A DNA stretch of 63,089 bases from Nemertoderma westbladi (GCA_032718475.1 JAUCBJ010002818.1:1-63089); one strand, 5' to 3'. Positions 19,544 through 32,363 are shown, counted from the stretch's first letter. Numbers and translations: made by a program. Notes: generated by a model from the letters alone, not told the origin.

Positions 19544-19688
19544 CTTCGCCAGCAGTGCCCACTGAATCTTAATCTGCGTTCACGGAGGGTGGTTGATACA
19601 GGTGGTATGAATGTTAAATTTAATGTTGCCTATATGCTAGATACTGTTTTCAGTTAATAAGTTTGTGAATAATTTTAAGTAAATAGTA

Positions 19689-20959
19689 CTAGAAAGGCAT
19701 TTCCTAAAGGAAATGCAACCACGAAGCTAAGGAAAATTAAACAAAGGGCCACAATTTGGTTTGTTGCTTAGCCTAGTTTAGTAGCATTTGCCAATAAATA
19801 ACTTATATTCCCATGGAAACTAGAATTCTCTGGAACTGTTGGTTTTACCTTTGAAAAAAGATTCAGTCCAGATTGTGGTTCAGATGACACATATACCGAG
19901 TTTCAGAAATTATTGTAGTTTATGCCCAAATTACCGATTTTCTATCAAAATGCATCTGTTTGCAGTGGTTGTCATGGAAACTGAAAAATAGAACAATGTA
20001 ATTCGGATGCAGAATAAGTCATATAGTGGGGGTAGGTCTTGGTCCCAAGTCATAATACTATTAACTTGTGTTTAAAATTATCATTTTAGAAATTTTAACA
20101 TCTGTTTAGTCTTGTTGCTATGGTAATTGGATTGTGTAATTAACCTCGAATGGATTGTATTATGGCCTTACAGATGAGTTGCAAAACCCCAAATTTATAT
20201 TTATTACATTATTTTGCTACAAATAGAGTATTGAATTTAGACTTGAATGATATAGACTTTAATAAACTCCAGGTACCTTGGTAACAAGATATTTCTGGAA
20301 CGTTTTCAGTTTCACTAAAAGTTCCAACTAATGGTCCAGATAACACATTCCCAGTTTCGTAAAATTTTATCGCGAAGTCTATGTCCAAATGAGTTATTTT
20401 TGTATAAAAACATCTGTTTTCAGCGGTTGTCATGGTAACTGCAAAATTAAAGAATGAAATTCGGACGCAGAATAAGTCATATAGTGGGGGTAGGGGTTGG
20501 TCCCAAGACATAACACCTTGCCCTTATGCCTCAAATTAACATTTTATAAATTTTAACATCTGTTTAGCCCGGTTGCCAAGGTAACTGGATTTTCTATTCA
20601 ACCTCAATCGGCTCTGCTGCGGACCTTATAGTTGAGTTGAGAAACCCCAAGTTTATATCTATTATAGTTTTCCTACAAATAGAGTTATAAATATTGACTT
20701 GAAATACATAGACTTTTTTCTAAGTCCGTTGCCATGGAAACCAGATTTTTCCTGGATATGAGACCCATCCCACACGACGCGCCTTGATGAGTAGTATATA
20801 CATGCAAAATTTCAGGGTACTTTTAAAGGCTAGTTTTTTCCCCGGTCAAAAAACACTAAATCTGCCTCACACAAGTAAAATAGCCCACTATGAATAGACC
20901 ATCTCAGCTAAGGAAAATCTTTCTTAGCGAAAGTAGTTGATTTTCCTTAACTTCGTGGA
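19689..20959 (-). mobile_element. Non-autonomous Helitron copy E2
   Basis: The 5' end is A|TCCACGAAG and the 3' end is CTAG|T on the minus strand. It is separated from E3 by only TA. Removing E2, E3 and E4 recreates the right-arm sequence AATATTAACTTATATACTAT (31312-31331) exactly. Confidence 0.9.
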
Positions 20960-20961
20960 TA

Positions 20962-22253
20962 CAAGAAAGGCATTTCCTAAAGGAAATGCAACCACGAAGC
21001 TAAGGAAAATTAAACAAACTTTCATTCATCAGTTCATTGCTTTACAGAGTTAAGAGGCATATGCCTTTAAAACTCATATTACCATGGCAACCGGAGTTTT
21101 CTAGAACTGCATATTACCATGGCAACCGGAGTTTTCTAGAACTGCTGAGGTTTACATTAAGATCCGGTTTGTGGTTCCAGGTGACACATACTTCAATTCA
21201 GTTTCATTGAGTAGTTAATGTGCAAAACTAAGGATTTAATTGTTAAAACGTCTGTTTGTAGTGGTTGTCATGGAAACTGAAAAATGGAACAATTTAAATT
21301 GGATGCGGAATTAGTGATATAGTGGGGGTAGGGATTGGTCCCAAGTCGTAATACCTTAAAGTTATGCTTCAAATAACCATTTTATAAATTTGAACATCTG
21401 TTTAGCATGGTTGCCCTGGTAACTGAATTTTTTAATTATCCTCAATGAGCTCCACTATTGTCCTTATCATTGAGTTGAGAAACCCCAAGTTTATATCTAT
21501 TGCGGTTATTCTATAAATAGAGTTATGAATATAGACTTGAATTATATAATCTGTAATAAACTCCAGTTACCACGGTAACTAGATATTTCTGGAATGTTTT
21601 GAGTTTCACTAAAAGTTCCAACTAGTGGTCTAGTTAACACATTCCCAGTTTCGTAAAATTTTATCGCGAAGTCTATGTCCAAATGAGTTATTTTTGTATA
21701 AAAACATCTGTTTTCAGCGGTTGTTATGGTAACTGCAAAATTAAACAATGAAATTCGGACGCAGAATAAGTTATATAGTGGGGGTAGGGGATGGTCCCAA
21801 GACATAACACCTTAACCTTAGGCTTCAAATTAACATTTTATAAATTTTAATATCTGTTTAGCCCGGTTGCCAAGGTAACTGGATTTTCTATTCAACCTCA
21901 ATCGGCTCTGCTGCGGACCTTATAGTTGAGATGAGAAACCCCAAGTTTATATCTATTATAGTTTTCCTACAAATAGAGTTATAAATATTGACTTGAAATA
22001 CATAGACTTTTTTCTAAGTACGTTGCCATGGAAACCAGATTTTTCCTGGATATGAGACCCATCCCACACGACGCGCCTTGATGAGTAGTATATACATGCA
22101 AAATTTCAGGGTACTTTTAAAGGCTAGTTTTTTCACCGGTCAAAAAACACTAAATCTGCCTCACACAAGTAAAATAGCCCACTATGAATAGACCATCTCA
22201 GCTAAGGAAAATCTTTCTTAGCGAAAGTAGTTGATTTTCCTTAACTTCGTGGA
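20962..22253 (-). mobile_element. Non-autonomous Helitron copy E3
   Basis: The 5' end is A|TCCACG and the 3' end is CTTG|T (a CTNG variant). It carries a local tandem duplication of about 39 bp around 21072-21150 (CATATTACCATGGCAACCGG twice). Otherwise it has the family structure. Confidence 0.9.
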
Positions 22254-22261
22254 TAAGTTAA

Positions 22262-23528
22262 CTAGAAAGGCATTTCCTAAAGGAAATGCAACCACGAAGC
22301 TAAGGAAAATTAAACAAACGGCCACAATTTGGTTCGTTGCTTAGCCTAGTTTAGTAGCATTTGCCAATAAATAACTTCTATTCCCATGGAAACTAGAGTT
22401 CTCTGGAACTGTTGGTTTTACCTTTGAAAAAAGATTCAGTCCAGATTGTTTTTCAGATAACACATCGAGTTTCAGAAAATATTGTAGTTTATGTCCAAAT
22501 TACAGATTTTCTATCAAAATGCATCTGTTTGCAGTGGTTGTCATGGAAACTGAAAAATAGAACAATGTAATTCGGATGCAGAATAAGTCATATAGTGGGG
22601 GTAGGTGTTGGTCCCAAGTCATAATACTATTAAATTGTGCTTCAAATTATCATTTTATTAATTTTAACATCTGTTTACTCTTGTTGCTATGGTAAATGGA
22701 TTTTCTAATTAACTTCGAACGGCTTGTATATGGACCTTATAGATGAGTTGCAAAACCCCAAGTTTATATATATTACAGTTTTTCTCCAAATAGAGTTATG
22801 ATTATAGACTTGAATGATATATAACTTTAAAAAAACTACAGTTACCATGGTAACTAGATATTTCTGGAATGTTTTGAGTTTCACTAAAAGTTCCAACTAG
22901 TGGTCCAGATAACACATACCTAGTTTCGTAAAATTTTATCGTGAAGTCTATGTCCAAATGAATAATTGTTGTATAAAAACATCTGTTTTCAGCGGTTGTC
23001 ATGGTAACTGCAAAATAGAACAATCAAATTCGGACGCAGAATAAGTTATATAGTGGGGGTAGGGATTGGTCCCAAGTCATCACACCTTAACCTTAGGCTT
23101 CAAATTAACATTTTAAAAATTTTAACATCTGTTTAGCCCGGTTGCCAAGGTAACTGGATTTTCTATTTAACCTCAATTGGCTCTGCTATGGACCTTATAG
23201 TTGTGTTGAGAAACCCCAAGTTTATATGTATTATAGTTTTCCTACAAATAGAGTTAGAAATATTGACTTGAAATACATAGACTTTTTTCTAAGTCCGTTG
23301 CCATGGAAACCAGATTTTTCCTGGATATGAGACCCATCCCACACGACGCGCCTTGATGAGTTGTATATACATGCAAAATTTCAGGGTACTTTTAAAGGCT
23401 AGTTTTTTCACCTATCAAAAAACACTAAATCTGCTCCATACAAGTAAAACAGCCCACTATGAATAGACCATCTCAGCTAAGGAAAATCTTTCTTAGCGAA
23501 AGTAGTTGATTTTCCTTAGCTTCGTGGA
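22262..23528 (-). mobile_element. Non-autonomous Helitron copy E4
   Basis: 1,267 bp with ends A|TCCACG and CTAG|T. X-box-like palindromes start at 22380, 22537, 22683, 22841, 22995, 23141 and 23297, i.e. spacings of 157, 146, 158, 154, 146 and 156. Confidence 0.9.
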
Positions 23529-23946
23529 TATTGTTTCTATAGGGTGATGTTTGGTTTTAAACATATACGAGAAAGGCATTTCCTAAAGGAAATGCAACCA
23601 CGAAGCTAAGGAAAATTAAACAAACGGCCACACTTTGGTTCGTTGCTTGCTTAGCCTCGTTTAGTAGCAATTGTCAATAATTAACTTCTATTCCCATGGA
23701 AACTAGAGTTCGATGGAACTGTTGCTTTAACCTTTGAAAAAAAATTCAGTACAGATTGTGGTTCAGATAACACATGTACTGAGTTTCAGAAAATATTGTA
23801 GTTTATGTCCAAATTACCGATTTTCTATCAAAATGCATCTGTTTTCAGTGGTTGTCATCGAAACTTAAAAATAGAACAATGTAATTTGGATGCAGAATAA
23901 GTCATATAGTGGGGGTAGGGGTTAGTCCCAAGTCATAATACTATTA

Positions 23947-25213
23947 CGAGAAAGGCATTTCCTAAAGGAAATGCAACCACGAAGCTAAGGAAAATTAAAC
24001 ATGACGGCCACACTTTGGTTCGTTGCTTAGCCTCATTAAGTAGCAATTGTCAATAATTAACTTCTATTCTCATGGAAACTAGAGTTCTCTGGAACTGTTG
24101 CTTTAACCTTTGAAAAAAGTTCAGTAGAGATTGTGGTTCAGATAACACATATACTGAGTTTCAGAAAATATTGTAGTTTATGTCCCAATTACCAATTTTC
24201 TATCAAAATGCATCTGTTTGCAGTGGTTGTCATGGAAACTGGAAAATAGAACAATGTAATTCGGATGCAGAATAAGTCATATAGTGGGGGTAGGTGTTGG
24301 TCCCAAGTCATAATACTATTAAATTGTGCTTCAAATTATCATTTTATTAATTTTAACATCTGTTTACTCTTGTTGCTATGGTAAATGGATTTTCTAATTA
24401 ACTTCGAACGGCTTGTATATGGACCTTATAGATGAGTTACAAAACCCCAAGTTTATATATATTACAGTTTTGCTAGAAATAGAGTTATCAATATAGACTT
24501 GAATGATATAGAGTTTAATAAACTACAGTTACCATGGTAACTAAATTTCTGGAATGATTTAAGTTTCACTAAAAGTTCCAACTAGTGGTGCAGATAACAC
24601 ATACCCAGTTTTGTAAAATTTTATCGCGAAGTCTATGTCCAAATGAATAATTTTTGTATAAAAACATCTGTTTTCGGCTGTTGTCATGGTAACTGAAAAA
24701 TAGAACAATGTAATTCGGATGCAGAATAAGTTATATAGTGGGGGTAGGGGTTGGTCTCAAGTCATAACACCTTGCCCTTAGGCCTCAAATTATCATTTTA
24801 TAAATTTTAACATCTGTTTATCCCGGTTGCCAACGTAACTGGATTTTCTATTTAGCCTCAATCGGATCTGCTATGGACCTTATAGTTGTGTTGCAAAACC
24901 CCAAGTTTAAATCTATTATAGTTTTCCTACAAATAGAGTTATAAATATTGACTTGAAATACATAGACTTTTTTTGAAGTCCGTTGCCATGGAAACCAGAT
25001 TTTTCCTGGATATGAGACCCGGCCCAAAAGATGCGCCTCGCCGAGTAGTATATACATGCAAAATTTCAGGGTACTTTTAAAGGCTAGTTTTTTCGCCTAT
25101 CAAAAAACCCCAAATCTGCCTCACACAAGTAAAATAGCCCACTATGAATAGACCATCTCAGCTAAGGAAAATCTTTCTTAGCGAAAGTAGTTGATTTTCC
25201 TTAGCTTCGTGGA
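23947..25213 (-). mobile_element. Non-autonomous Helitron copy E6, nested in E5
   Basis: 1,267 bp inserted after the ATACTATTA motif of E5, with ends A|TCCACG and CTCG|T. E5 resumes at CTTGTGCTTCAAATTATC. Confidence 0.88.
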
Positions 25214-25379
25214 TCTTGTGCTTCAAATTATCATTTTATAAATTTTAACATCTGTTTAGACTTGTTGCTATGGTAACTGTATTTTCTAATTAACCTCAAA
25301 CGGCTTGGATATGGATCTTATAGATGAGTTGCAAAACCCCAAGTTTATATATATTACAGTTTTGCTACAAATAGAGTTA

Positions 25380-26646
25380 CTAGAAAGGCATTTCCTAAAG
25401 GAAATGCAACCACGAAGCTAAGGAAAATTAAACAAAGGGCCACACTTTGGTTTGTTGCTTAGCCTAGTCTAGTAGCATTTGCCAATAAATAACTTATATT
25501 CCCATGGAAACTAGAATTCTCTGGAACTGTTGGTTTTACCTTTGAAAAAAGATTCAGTCCAGATTGTGGTTCAGATAACACATACCGAGTTTCAGAAAAT
25601 ATTGTAGTTTATGTCCAAATTACCGATTTCCTATCAAAATGCATCTGTTTGCAGTGGTTGTCATGGAAACTGAAAAATAGAACAATGTAATTCGGATGCA
25701 GAATAAGTCATATAGTGGGGGTAGGTGTTGGTCCCAAGTCATAATACTATTAACTTGTGCTTCAAATTATCATTTTATAAATTTTTACATCTGTTTAGCC
25801 TGGTTGCCATGGTATCAGAATTTTTTAATTTACCTCAATCTGCTCGGCTATGGCCCTTATAGTTGAGTTGAGAAACTCCAAGTTTATATATATTGCGGTT
25901 TTTCTACAAATAGAGTTATGAATATAGACTGGAATGATATAGAATTTATTAATATACAGTTACCAAGGTAACTATATATTTCTGGAATGATTTGAGTTTC
26001 ACTAAAAGTTCCAACTAGTGGTCCAGATAACACATTCCCAGTTTCGTAAAATTTTATCGCAAAGTCTATATCCAAATGAGTAATTTTTGTATAAAAACAT
26101 ATGTTTTCAGCGGTTGTCATGGTAACTGCAAAATTAAACAATAAAATTCGGACGCAGAATAAGTCATATAGTGGGGGTAGGGGTTGGTCCCAAGACATAA
26201 CACCTTAACCTTAGGCTTCAAATTAACATTTTATAAATTTTAACATCTGTTTAGCCCGGTTGCCAAGGTAACTGGATTTTCTATTTAACCTCAATCGGCT
26301 CTGCTATGCACCTTATAGTTGAGTGGAGAAACCCCATGTATATATCTATTATAGTTTTCCTAGAAATAGAGTTATAAATATTGACTTGAAATACATAGAC
26401 TTTTTTCTAAGTCCGTTGCCATGGAAACCAGATTTTTCCTGGATATGAGACCCAGCCCACACGACGCGCCTTGATGAGTAGTATATACATGCAAAATTTC
26501 AGGGTACTTTTAAAGGCTAGTTTTTTCACCGGTCAAAAAACACTAAATCTGCTCCATACAAGTAAAATAGCCCACTATGAATAGACCATCTCAGCTAAGG
26601 AAAATCTTTCTTAGCGAAAGTAGTTGATTTTCCTTAGCTTCGTGGA
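25380..26646 (-). mobile_element. Non-autonomous Helitron copy E7, nested in E5
   Basis: 1,267 bp inserted in the ATAGAGTTA|TCAATATAG segment of E5. Relatives such as E8 show the uninterrupted sequence (around 28168-28185). Ends are A|TCCACG and CTAG|T. Confidence 0.88.
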
Positions 26647-27635
26647 TCAATATAGATTTGAATGATATAGAGTTTAATAAACTACAGTTACCATGGTAAC
26701 TAAATTTCTGGAATAATTTAAGTTTCACTAAAAGTTCCAACTAGTGGTCCAGATAACACATACCCAGTTTTGAAAAATTTTATCGTGAAGTCTATGTCCA
26801 AATGAATAAGTTTTGAATAAAAACATCTGATTCGGATGCAGAATAAGTTATATAGTGGGGGTAGGGGTTGGTCCCAAGTCATAACACCTTAACCTTAGGC
26901 TTCAAATTAACATTTTATAAATTTTAACATCTGTTTAGCCCGGTTGCCAGGGTAACTGGATTTTCTATTCAACCTCAATCGGCTCTGCTGCGGACCTTAT
27001 AGTTGAGTTGAGAAACCCCAAGTTTATATCTATTATAGTTTTCCTACAAATAGAGTTATAAATATTGACTTGAAATACAAAGACTTTTTTCTAAGTCCGT
27101 TGCCATGGAAACCAGATTTTTCCTGGATATGAGACCCATCCCACACGACGCGCCTTGATGAGTAGTATATACATGCAAAATTTCAGGGTACTTTTAAAGG
27201 CTAGTTTTTTCACCGGTCAAAAAACACTAAATCTGCCTCACACAAGTAAAATAGCCCACTATGAATAGACCATCTCAGCTAAGGAAAATCTTTCTTAGCG
27301 AAAGTAGTTGATTTTCCTTAGCTTCGTGGATACTGTAAGATTATTTTTTTTTTTACTAAAAAAATAGCTGATTACAACAATCTCACATTTACTGAAGAAA
27401 TTTCATATTTTTGAATAAATACTGTATAACAGTACTTACTCAGTTTTAAGGCTTACATTTTAATTTTCACATTTTTTTACTCAAAATAGATAGATAGACA
27501 GTTTGTTGTCAAAGAATAGTTGAGGAATGTCTCGCAAAGTTTATTCATGGAATTTTTCAGTGAATCTAATTTCGCAATAAAAAAATGTCAAATTAATAGT
27601 GCTAAAACCCAGCATCACTCTGTAGAACCAATATA

Positions 27636-28902
27636 CGAGAAAGGCATTTCCTAAAGGAAATGCAACCACGAAGCTAAGGAAAATTAAACAAACGGCCACA
27701 CTTTGGTTCGTTGCTTAGCCTCGTTTAGTAGCAATTGTCAATAAATAACTTATATTCCCATGGAAACTAGAATTCTCTGGAACTGTTGCTTTAACCTTTG
27801 AAAAAAAATTCAGTACAGATTGTGGTTCAGATAACACATATACTGAGTTTCAGAAAATATTGTAGTTTATGTCCAAATTACCGATTTTCTATCAAAATGC
27901 ATCTGTTTGCAGTGGTTGTCATGGAAACTGAAAAATAGAACAATGTAATTCGGATGCAGAATAAGTCATATAGTGGGGGTAGGTGTTGGTCCCAAGTCAT
28001 AATACTATTAACTTGTGCTTCAAATTATCATTTTATAAATTTTAACATCTGTTTAGACTTGTTGCTATGGTAACTGTATTTTCTAATTAACCTCAAACGG
28101 CTTGGATATGGATCTTATAGATGAGTTGCAAAACCCCAAGTTTATATATATTACAGTTTTGCTACAAATAGAGTTATCAATATAGATTTGAATGATATAG
28201 AGTTTAATAAATTACAGTTACCATGGTAACTAAATTTCTGGAATAATTTAAGTTTCACTAAAAGTTCAAACTAGTGGTCCAGATAACACATACCCAGTTT
28301 TGTAAAATTTTATCGTAAAGTCTATGTCCAAATGAATAAGTTTTGAATAAAAACATCTGTTTTCAGCGGTTGTCATGGTAACTGAAAAATAGAACAATGT
28401 AATTCGGATGCAGAATAAGTTATATAGTGGGGGTAGGGGTTGGTCCCAAGTCATAACACCTTGCCCTTAGGCCTCAAATTAACATTTTATAAATTTTAAC
28501 ATCTGTTTATCCCGGTTGCCAAGGTAACTGGATTTTCTATTTAGCCTCAATCGGATCTGCTATGGACCTTATAGTTGTGTTGCGAAACCCCAAGTTTATA
28601 TCTATTATAGTTTTCCTACAAATAGAGTTATAAATATTGACTTGAAATACATAGACTTTTTTTGAAGTCCGTTGCCATGGAAACCAGATTTTTCCTGGAT
28701 ATGAGACCCGGCCCAAAAGATGCGCCTCGTCGAGTAGTATATACATGCAAAATTTCAGGGTACTTTTAAAGGCTAGTTTTTTCACCGACCAAAAAACACT
28801 AAATCTGCTCCATACAAGTAAAATAGCCCACTATGAATAGACCATCTCAGCTAAGGAAAATCTTTCTTAGCGAAAGTAGTTGATTTTCCTTAGCTTCGTG
28901 GA
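27636..28902 (-). mobile_element. Non-autonomous Helitron copy E8
   Basis: 1,267 bp with ends A|TCCACG and CTCG|T. Removal gives CCAATATATTATAAAAAA, the sequence found at the corresponding position of the 450-bp unit elsewhere. Confidence 0.9.
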
Positions 28903-28938
28903 TTATAAAAAATGTAATATTGTTGCCAAATGACCATA

Positions 28939-30205
28939 CGAGAAAGGCATTTCCTAAAGGAAATGCAACCACGAAGCTAAGGAAAATTAAACAAACGGCC
29001 ACAATTTGGTTCGTTGCTTAGCCTAGTTTAGTAGCATTTGCCAATAAATAACTTCTATTCCCATGGAAACTAGAGTTCTCTGGAACTGTTGGTTTTACCT
29101 TTGAAAAAAGATTCAGTCCAGATTTTTTTTCAGATAACACATCGAGTTTCAGAAAATATTGTAGTTTATGTCCAAATTACAGATTTTCTATCAAAATGCA
29201 TCTGTTTGCAGTGGTTGTCATGGAAACTGAAAAATAGAACAATGTAATTCGGATGCAGAATAAGTCATATAGTGGGGGTAGGTGTTGGTCCCAAGTCATA
29301 ATACTATTAAATTGTGCTTCAAATTATCATTTTATTAATTTTAACATCTGTTTACTCTTGTTGCTATGGTAAATGGATTTTCTAAATAACTTCGAATGGC
29401 TTGTATATGGACCTTATAGATGAGTTGCAAAACCCCAAGTTTATATATATTACAGTTTTTCTCCAAATAGAGTTATGATTATAGACTTGAATGATATATA
29501 ACTTTAAAAAAACTACAGTTACCATGGTAACTAGATATTTCTGGAATGTTTTGAGTTTCACTAAAAGTTCCAACTAGTGGTCCAGATAACACATACCTAG
29601 TTTCGTAAAATTTTATCGTGAAGTCTATGTACAAATGAATAATTTTCGTATAAAAACATCTGTTTTCAGCGGTTGTCAAGGTAACTGCAAAATAGAACAA
29701 TCAAATTCGGACGCAGAATAAGTTATATAGTGGGGGTAGGGATTGGTCCCAAGTCATCACACCTTAACCTTAGGCTTCAAATTAACATTTTAAAAATTTT
29801 AACATCTGTTTAGCCCGGTTTCCAAGGTAACTGGATTTTCTATTTAACCTCAATCGGCTCTGCTATGGACCTTATAGTTGTGTTGAGAAACCCCAAGTTT
29901 ATATGTATTATAGTTTTCCTACAAATAGAGTTACAAATATTGACTTGAAATACATAGACTTTTTTCTAAGTCCGTTGCCATGGAAACCAGATTTTTCCTG
30001 GATATGAGACCCATCCCATACGATGCGCCTCGACGAGTAGTATATACATGCAAAATTTCAGGGTACTTTTAAAGGCTAGTTTTTTCCCCGACCAAAAAAC
30101 CCCAAATCTGCCCCATACAAGTAAAATAGCCCACTATGAATAGACCATCTCAGCTAAGGAAAATCTTTCTTAGCGAAAGTAGTTGATTTTCCTTAGCTTC
30201 GTGGA
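28939..30205 (-). mobile_element. Non-autonomous Helitron copy E9
   Basis: 1,267 bp inserted at the inner edge of the left arm, within CCATTACTTG|TATGGTC (intact at 30917-30933). The 5' flank base is G instead of A. It has the family 5' double hairpin (AGCTAAGGAAAATC pairing with GATTTTCCTTAGCT) intact. Confidence 0.9.
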
Positions 30206-30924
30206 CAAGTAATGGCGGAAATGTTGACTGGCCCAGTTTAGAGCCCACAACTCCAGGTGTGGTGCATCATATTGCTGTTGATCATTGTTTATATGTTTTG
30301 ATGCATAAGCAATAATGAGGTGTAATTTGTTGTCAATGGTGCTAATCTGTGAACGTATGGCGGCAAAACCATTGCCAATTGCATCAGTTTCAAGTACAAA
30401 TTCCTTGTTGAAGTCCGGGTATTGTAAAACCGGTGTAGTGATAAGTCGATTCTTTAGTTCCCAAAATCCTAACCGTGTTTAATTTGTCCAAACAAAAGGC
30501 GTAATTTTTTGGAGTAAATTATATAAAGGTTTTGCGATTTTTCCGTAACCTTCAACGAAACGCCGGTAATAATACGTTAATCCAAGAAAGATTCACACTT
30601 CTTTTATATTTCGAGGTTCAGGGTAATTTATAACTTTTTCGATATTATTGCTGGATCAGGACTAATCCCATTTCGTGAAATAACATGTCCCAGATATTTT
30701 ATTTCTATCTGACTAAACTTATTAATACATTTCTTTTGTTTCAACTTCAGAATTACTTTCTTAATCCGTTGTAAGACAAGTTTCAGATGAATCAGGTGGT
30801 CTGTAAATGTAATTGATTTTACTAATATATCATCAATAAATACATGGAATTGTTTATCTTCTTCAGTTGAAAGGCCGTTCAATAATTTCTCCATAGTTCG
30901 TTGGAAAGTAGCTATTTCCACCAT
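30205..30924 (-). pseudogene. Palindrome spacer: Gypsy RT C-terminus to RNase H
   Basis: On the minus strand 30924-30628 encodes KQFHVFIDDILVKS (the RT catalytic box in the FIDD form) and KYLGHVISRNGISPDPAI. After a stop near 30600 the thumb follows ([20 protein letters not shown]), and a frame shift leads into RNase H (FVLETDAIGNGFAAI). This is the pol segment missing from both arms, so the spacer and arms derive from related Gypsy copies. The strict spacer between the arms is about 30222-30911. Confidence 0.75.
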
Positions 30925-31402
30925 TACTTGTATGGTCGTTTGGCAACAATATTAAATTTTTTTATAATATATTGTTTCTACAGAGTGATGCTGGGTTTTA
31001 GCACTATTAATTTGACATTTTTTTATTGCGAAATTAGATTCACTGAAAAATTCCATGAATAAACTTTGCGAGACATTCCTCAACTATTCTTTGACAACAA
31101 ACTGTCTATCTACAGTATCTATTTTGAGTAAAAAATGTGAAAATTAAAATGTAAGCCTTAAAACTGAGTAAGTACTGTTATACAGTATTTATTCAAAAAT
31201 ATGAAATTTCTTCAGTAAATGTGAGACTGTTGTAATCAGCTATTTTTTTAGTAAAAAAAATAATAATCTTACAGTATATATGTTTAAAACCAAACATCAC
31301 CCTATAGAAACAATATTAACTTATATACTATTTACTTAAAATTATTCACAAACTTATTAACTGAAAACAGTAGCATATAGGCAACATTAAATTTAACATT
31401 CA

Positions 31403-31660
31403 TACCACCTGTATCAACCACCCTCCGTGAACGCAGATTAAGATTCAGTGGGCACTGCTGGCGAAGTAAAGACGAGGTCAAACTAGATCTACTTCTCTAG
31501 CAACCAACTCTTGGAAAGCGTAGTCATGGATGACCGGCCATAACATATATAGATCAACTTGAAAGGGATGCTGAACTTGGGAGAAACGAAATTGTGACAA
31601 ATATGGAGAATCGGGAAGCCTGGAAGGATCTCATTTCCACTGTCTGAGTTCGCTCAACCA
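31403..31660 (+). pseudogene. LINE RT C-terminal fragment, right-arm copy
   Basis: In one frame it reads RFSGHCWRSKDEVKLDLLL, a stop, QPTLGKRSHG, a stop, then ITYIDQLERDAELGRNEIVT and NMENREAWKDL. This is the tail of a LINE RT of a different subfamily from the one at 8490. Two internal stops mark it as dead. Confidence 0.65.
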
Positions 31661-32048
31661 AGTAGTAGTAGTATCACAGATTCGGTACACGAAGTTGAAA
31701 CTGATGGTTATAGCATGCTCGGTGTACTAAATTTAGATTCTTTACATAAGTCAATACCAGAGGGATTGATAATAGACCAATGTACAAAAATTGAGAACAT
31801 TGGATCTATCTTTGAATGATAACAAAAATGAAGAGGAAACAATAATTGAGATAGGAGAAAGTAATGTTTCATTGGTTACTGATGTCAATGAGAGACATAA
31901 TATTATACAGAGCCAGTTGATCTATCAGATACAGACCTAACCATAGAAGAGAAAGAAAAATTGCTTAAGTTACAGCAATTTACTGTATTAAAAGAATACA
32001 ATGAAGTGCTTCAACAATCAGATGATGAGCTTGGTAGAATGGAATTAG

Positions 32049-32363
32049 CAGAACATTCAATCGATACTGGTACTAATATTGCAATTAAGAGAACACCTCA
32101 CACTCTTTAAAACAGTAATTGCCAATGAAATTGACAAAACGGTGAAATTCAGTATTATACAACCATCACAAAGTCCCTTGTCTTCTCCTGTACTATTAGC
32201 TAAGAAGTCAGATGGCACTCCACACTTTTGTGTCGATTACAGGAAGCTGAACAGTATCACTGTTAAGGATAACTACCCACTACCACATATTGATGATATA
32301 TTAGACGATTTACAACAGCCCTCGAAATATATCTCAACACTTGATTTGGCTACCGGCTATTGA
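32049..32363 (+). pseudogene. Gypsy RT N-terminal fragment, right-arm copy
   Basis: The counterpart of 17386-17700, with the same predicted fragment and the same stop after ATGY, so the lesion predates the two-arm structure. Upstream at 31830-32048 there are short acidic frames (LSDTDLTIEEKEKLLKLQQF-like) typical of the linker ahead of a Gypsy RT. Confidence 0.75.

Larger units (their letters stand above)
23568..27330 (-). mobile_element. Non-autonomous Helitron copy E5 (host of nested E6 and E7)
   Basis: The outer element occupies 23568-23946, 25214-25379 and 26647-27330, about 1,229 bp without the nested copies. Its own ends are A|TCCACG and CTCG|T. The right-arm empty site CTTACAGTA|TATATG lies at about 31268-31282. 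Confidence 0.88.
12846..30221 (+). repeat. Left arm of giant inverted repeat (interrupted by Helitrons)
   Basis: Left-arm bases align to the right arm (30912-36889) with coordinate sums near 49,735 at the outer end. Examples are the 150-codon ORF (15288/34445) and the RT fragment (17670/32079). The outer end is AGTAGTATAAGAAGCTAGCC. After subtracting the Helitrons (18283-30205) the arm is about 5.97 kb, equal to the right arm. Scattered substitutions separate the arms. Confidence 0.9.

Noticed and set aside
18913-29700. Repeated minus-strand ORFs of 60-104 codons beginning MSWDQPLPPLY or MFYFAVT
   Set aside because: They are the same internal segment of successive Helitron copies, with varying ends and no common stop or start. 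They follow the repeat, not a gene.
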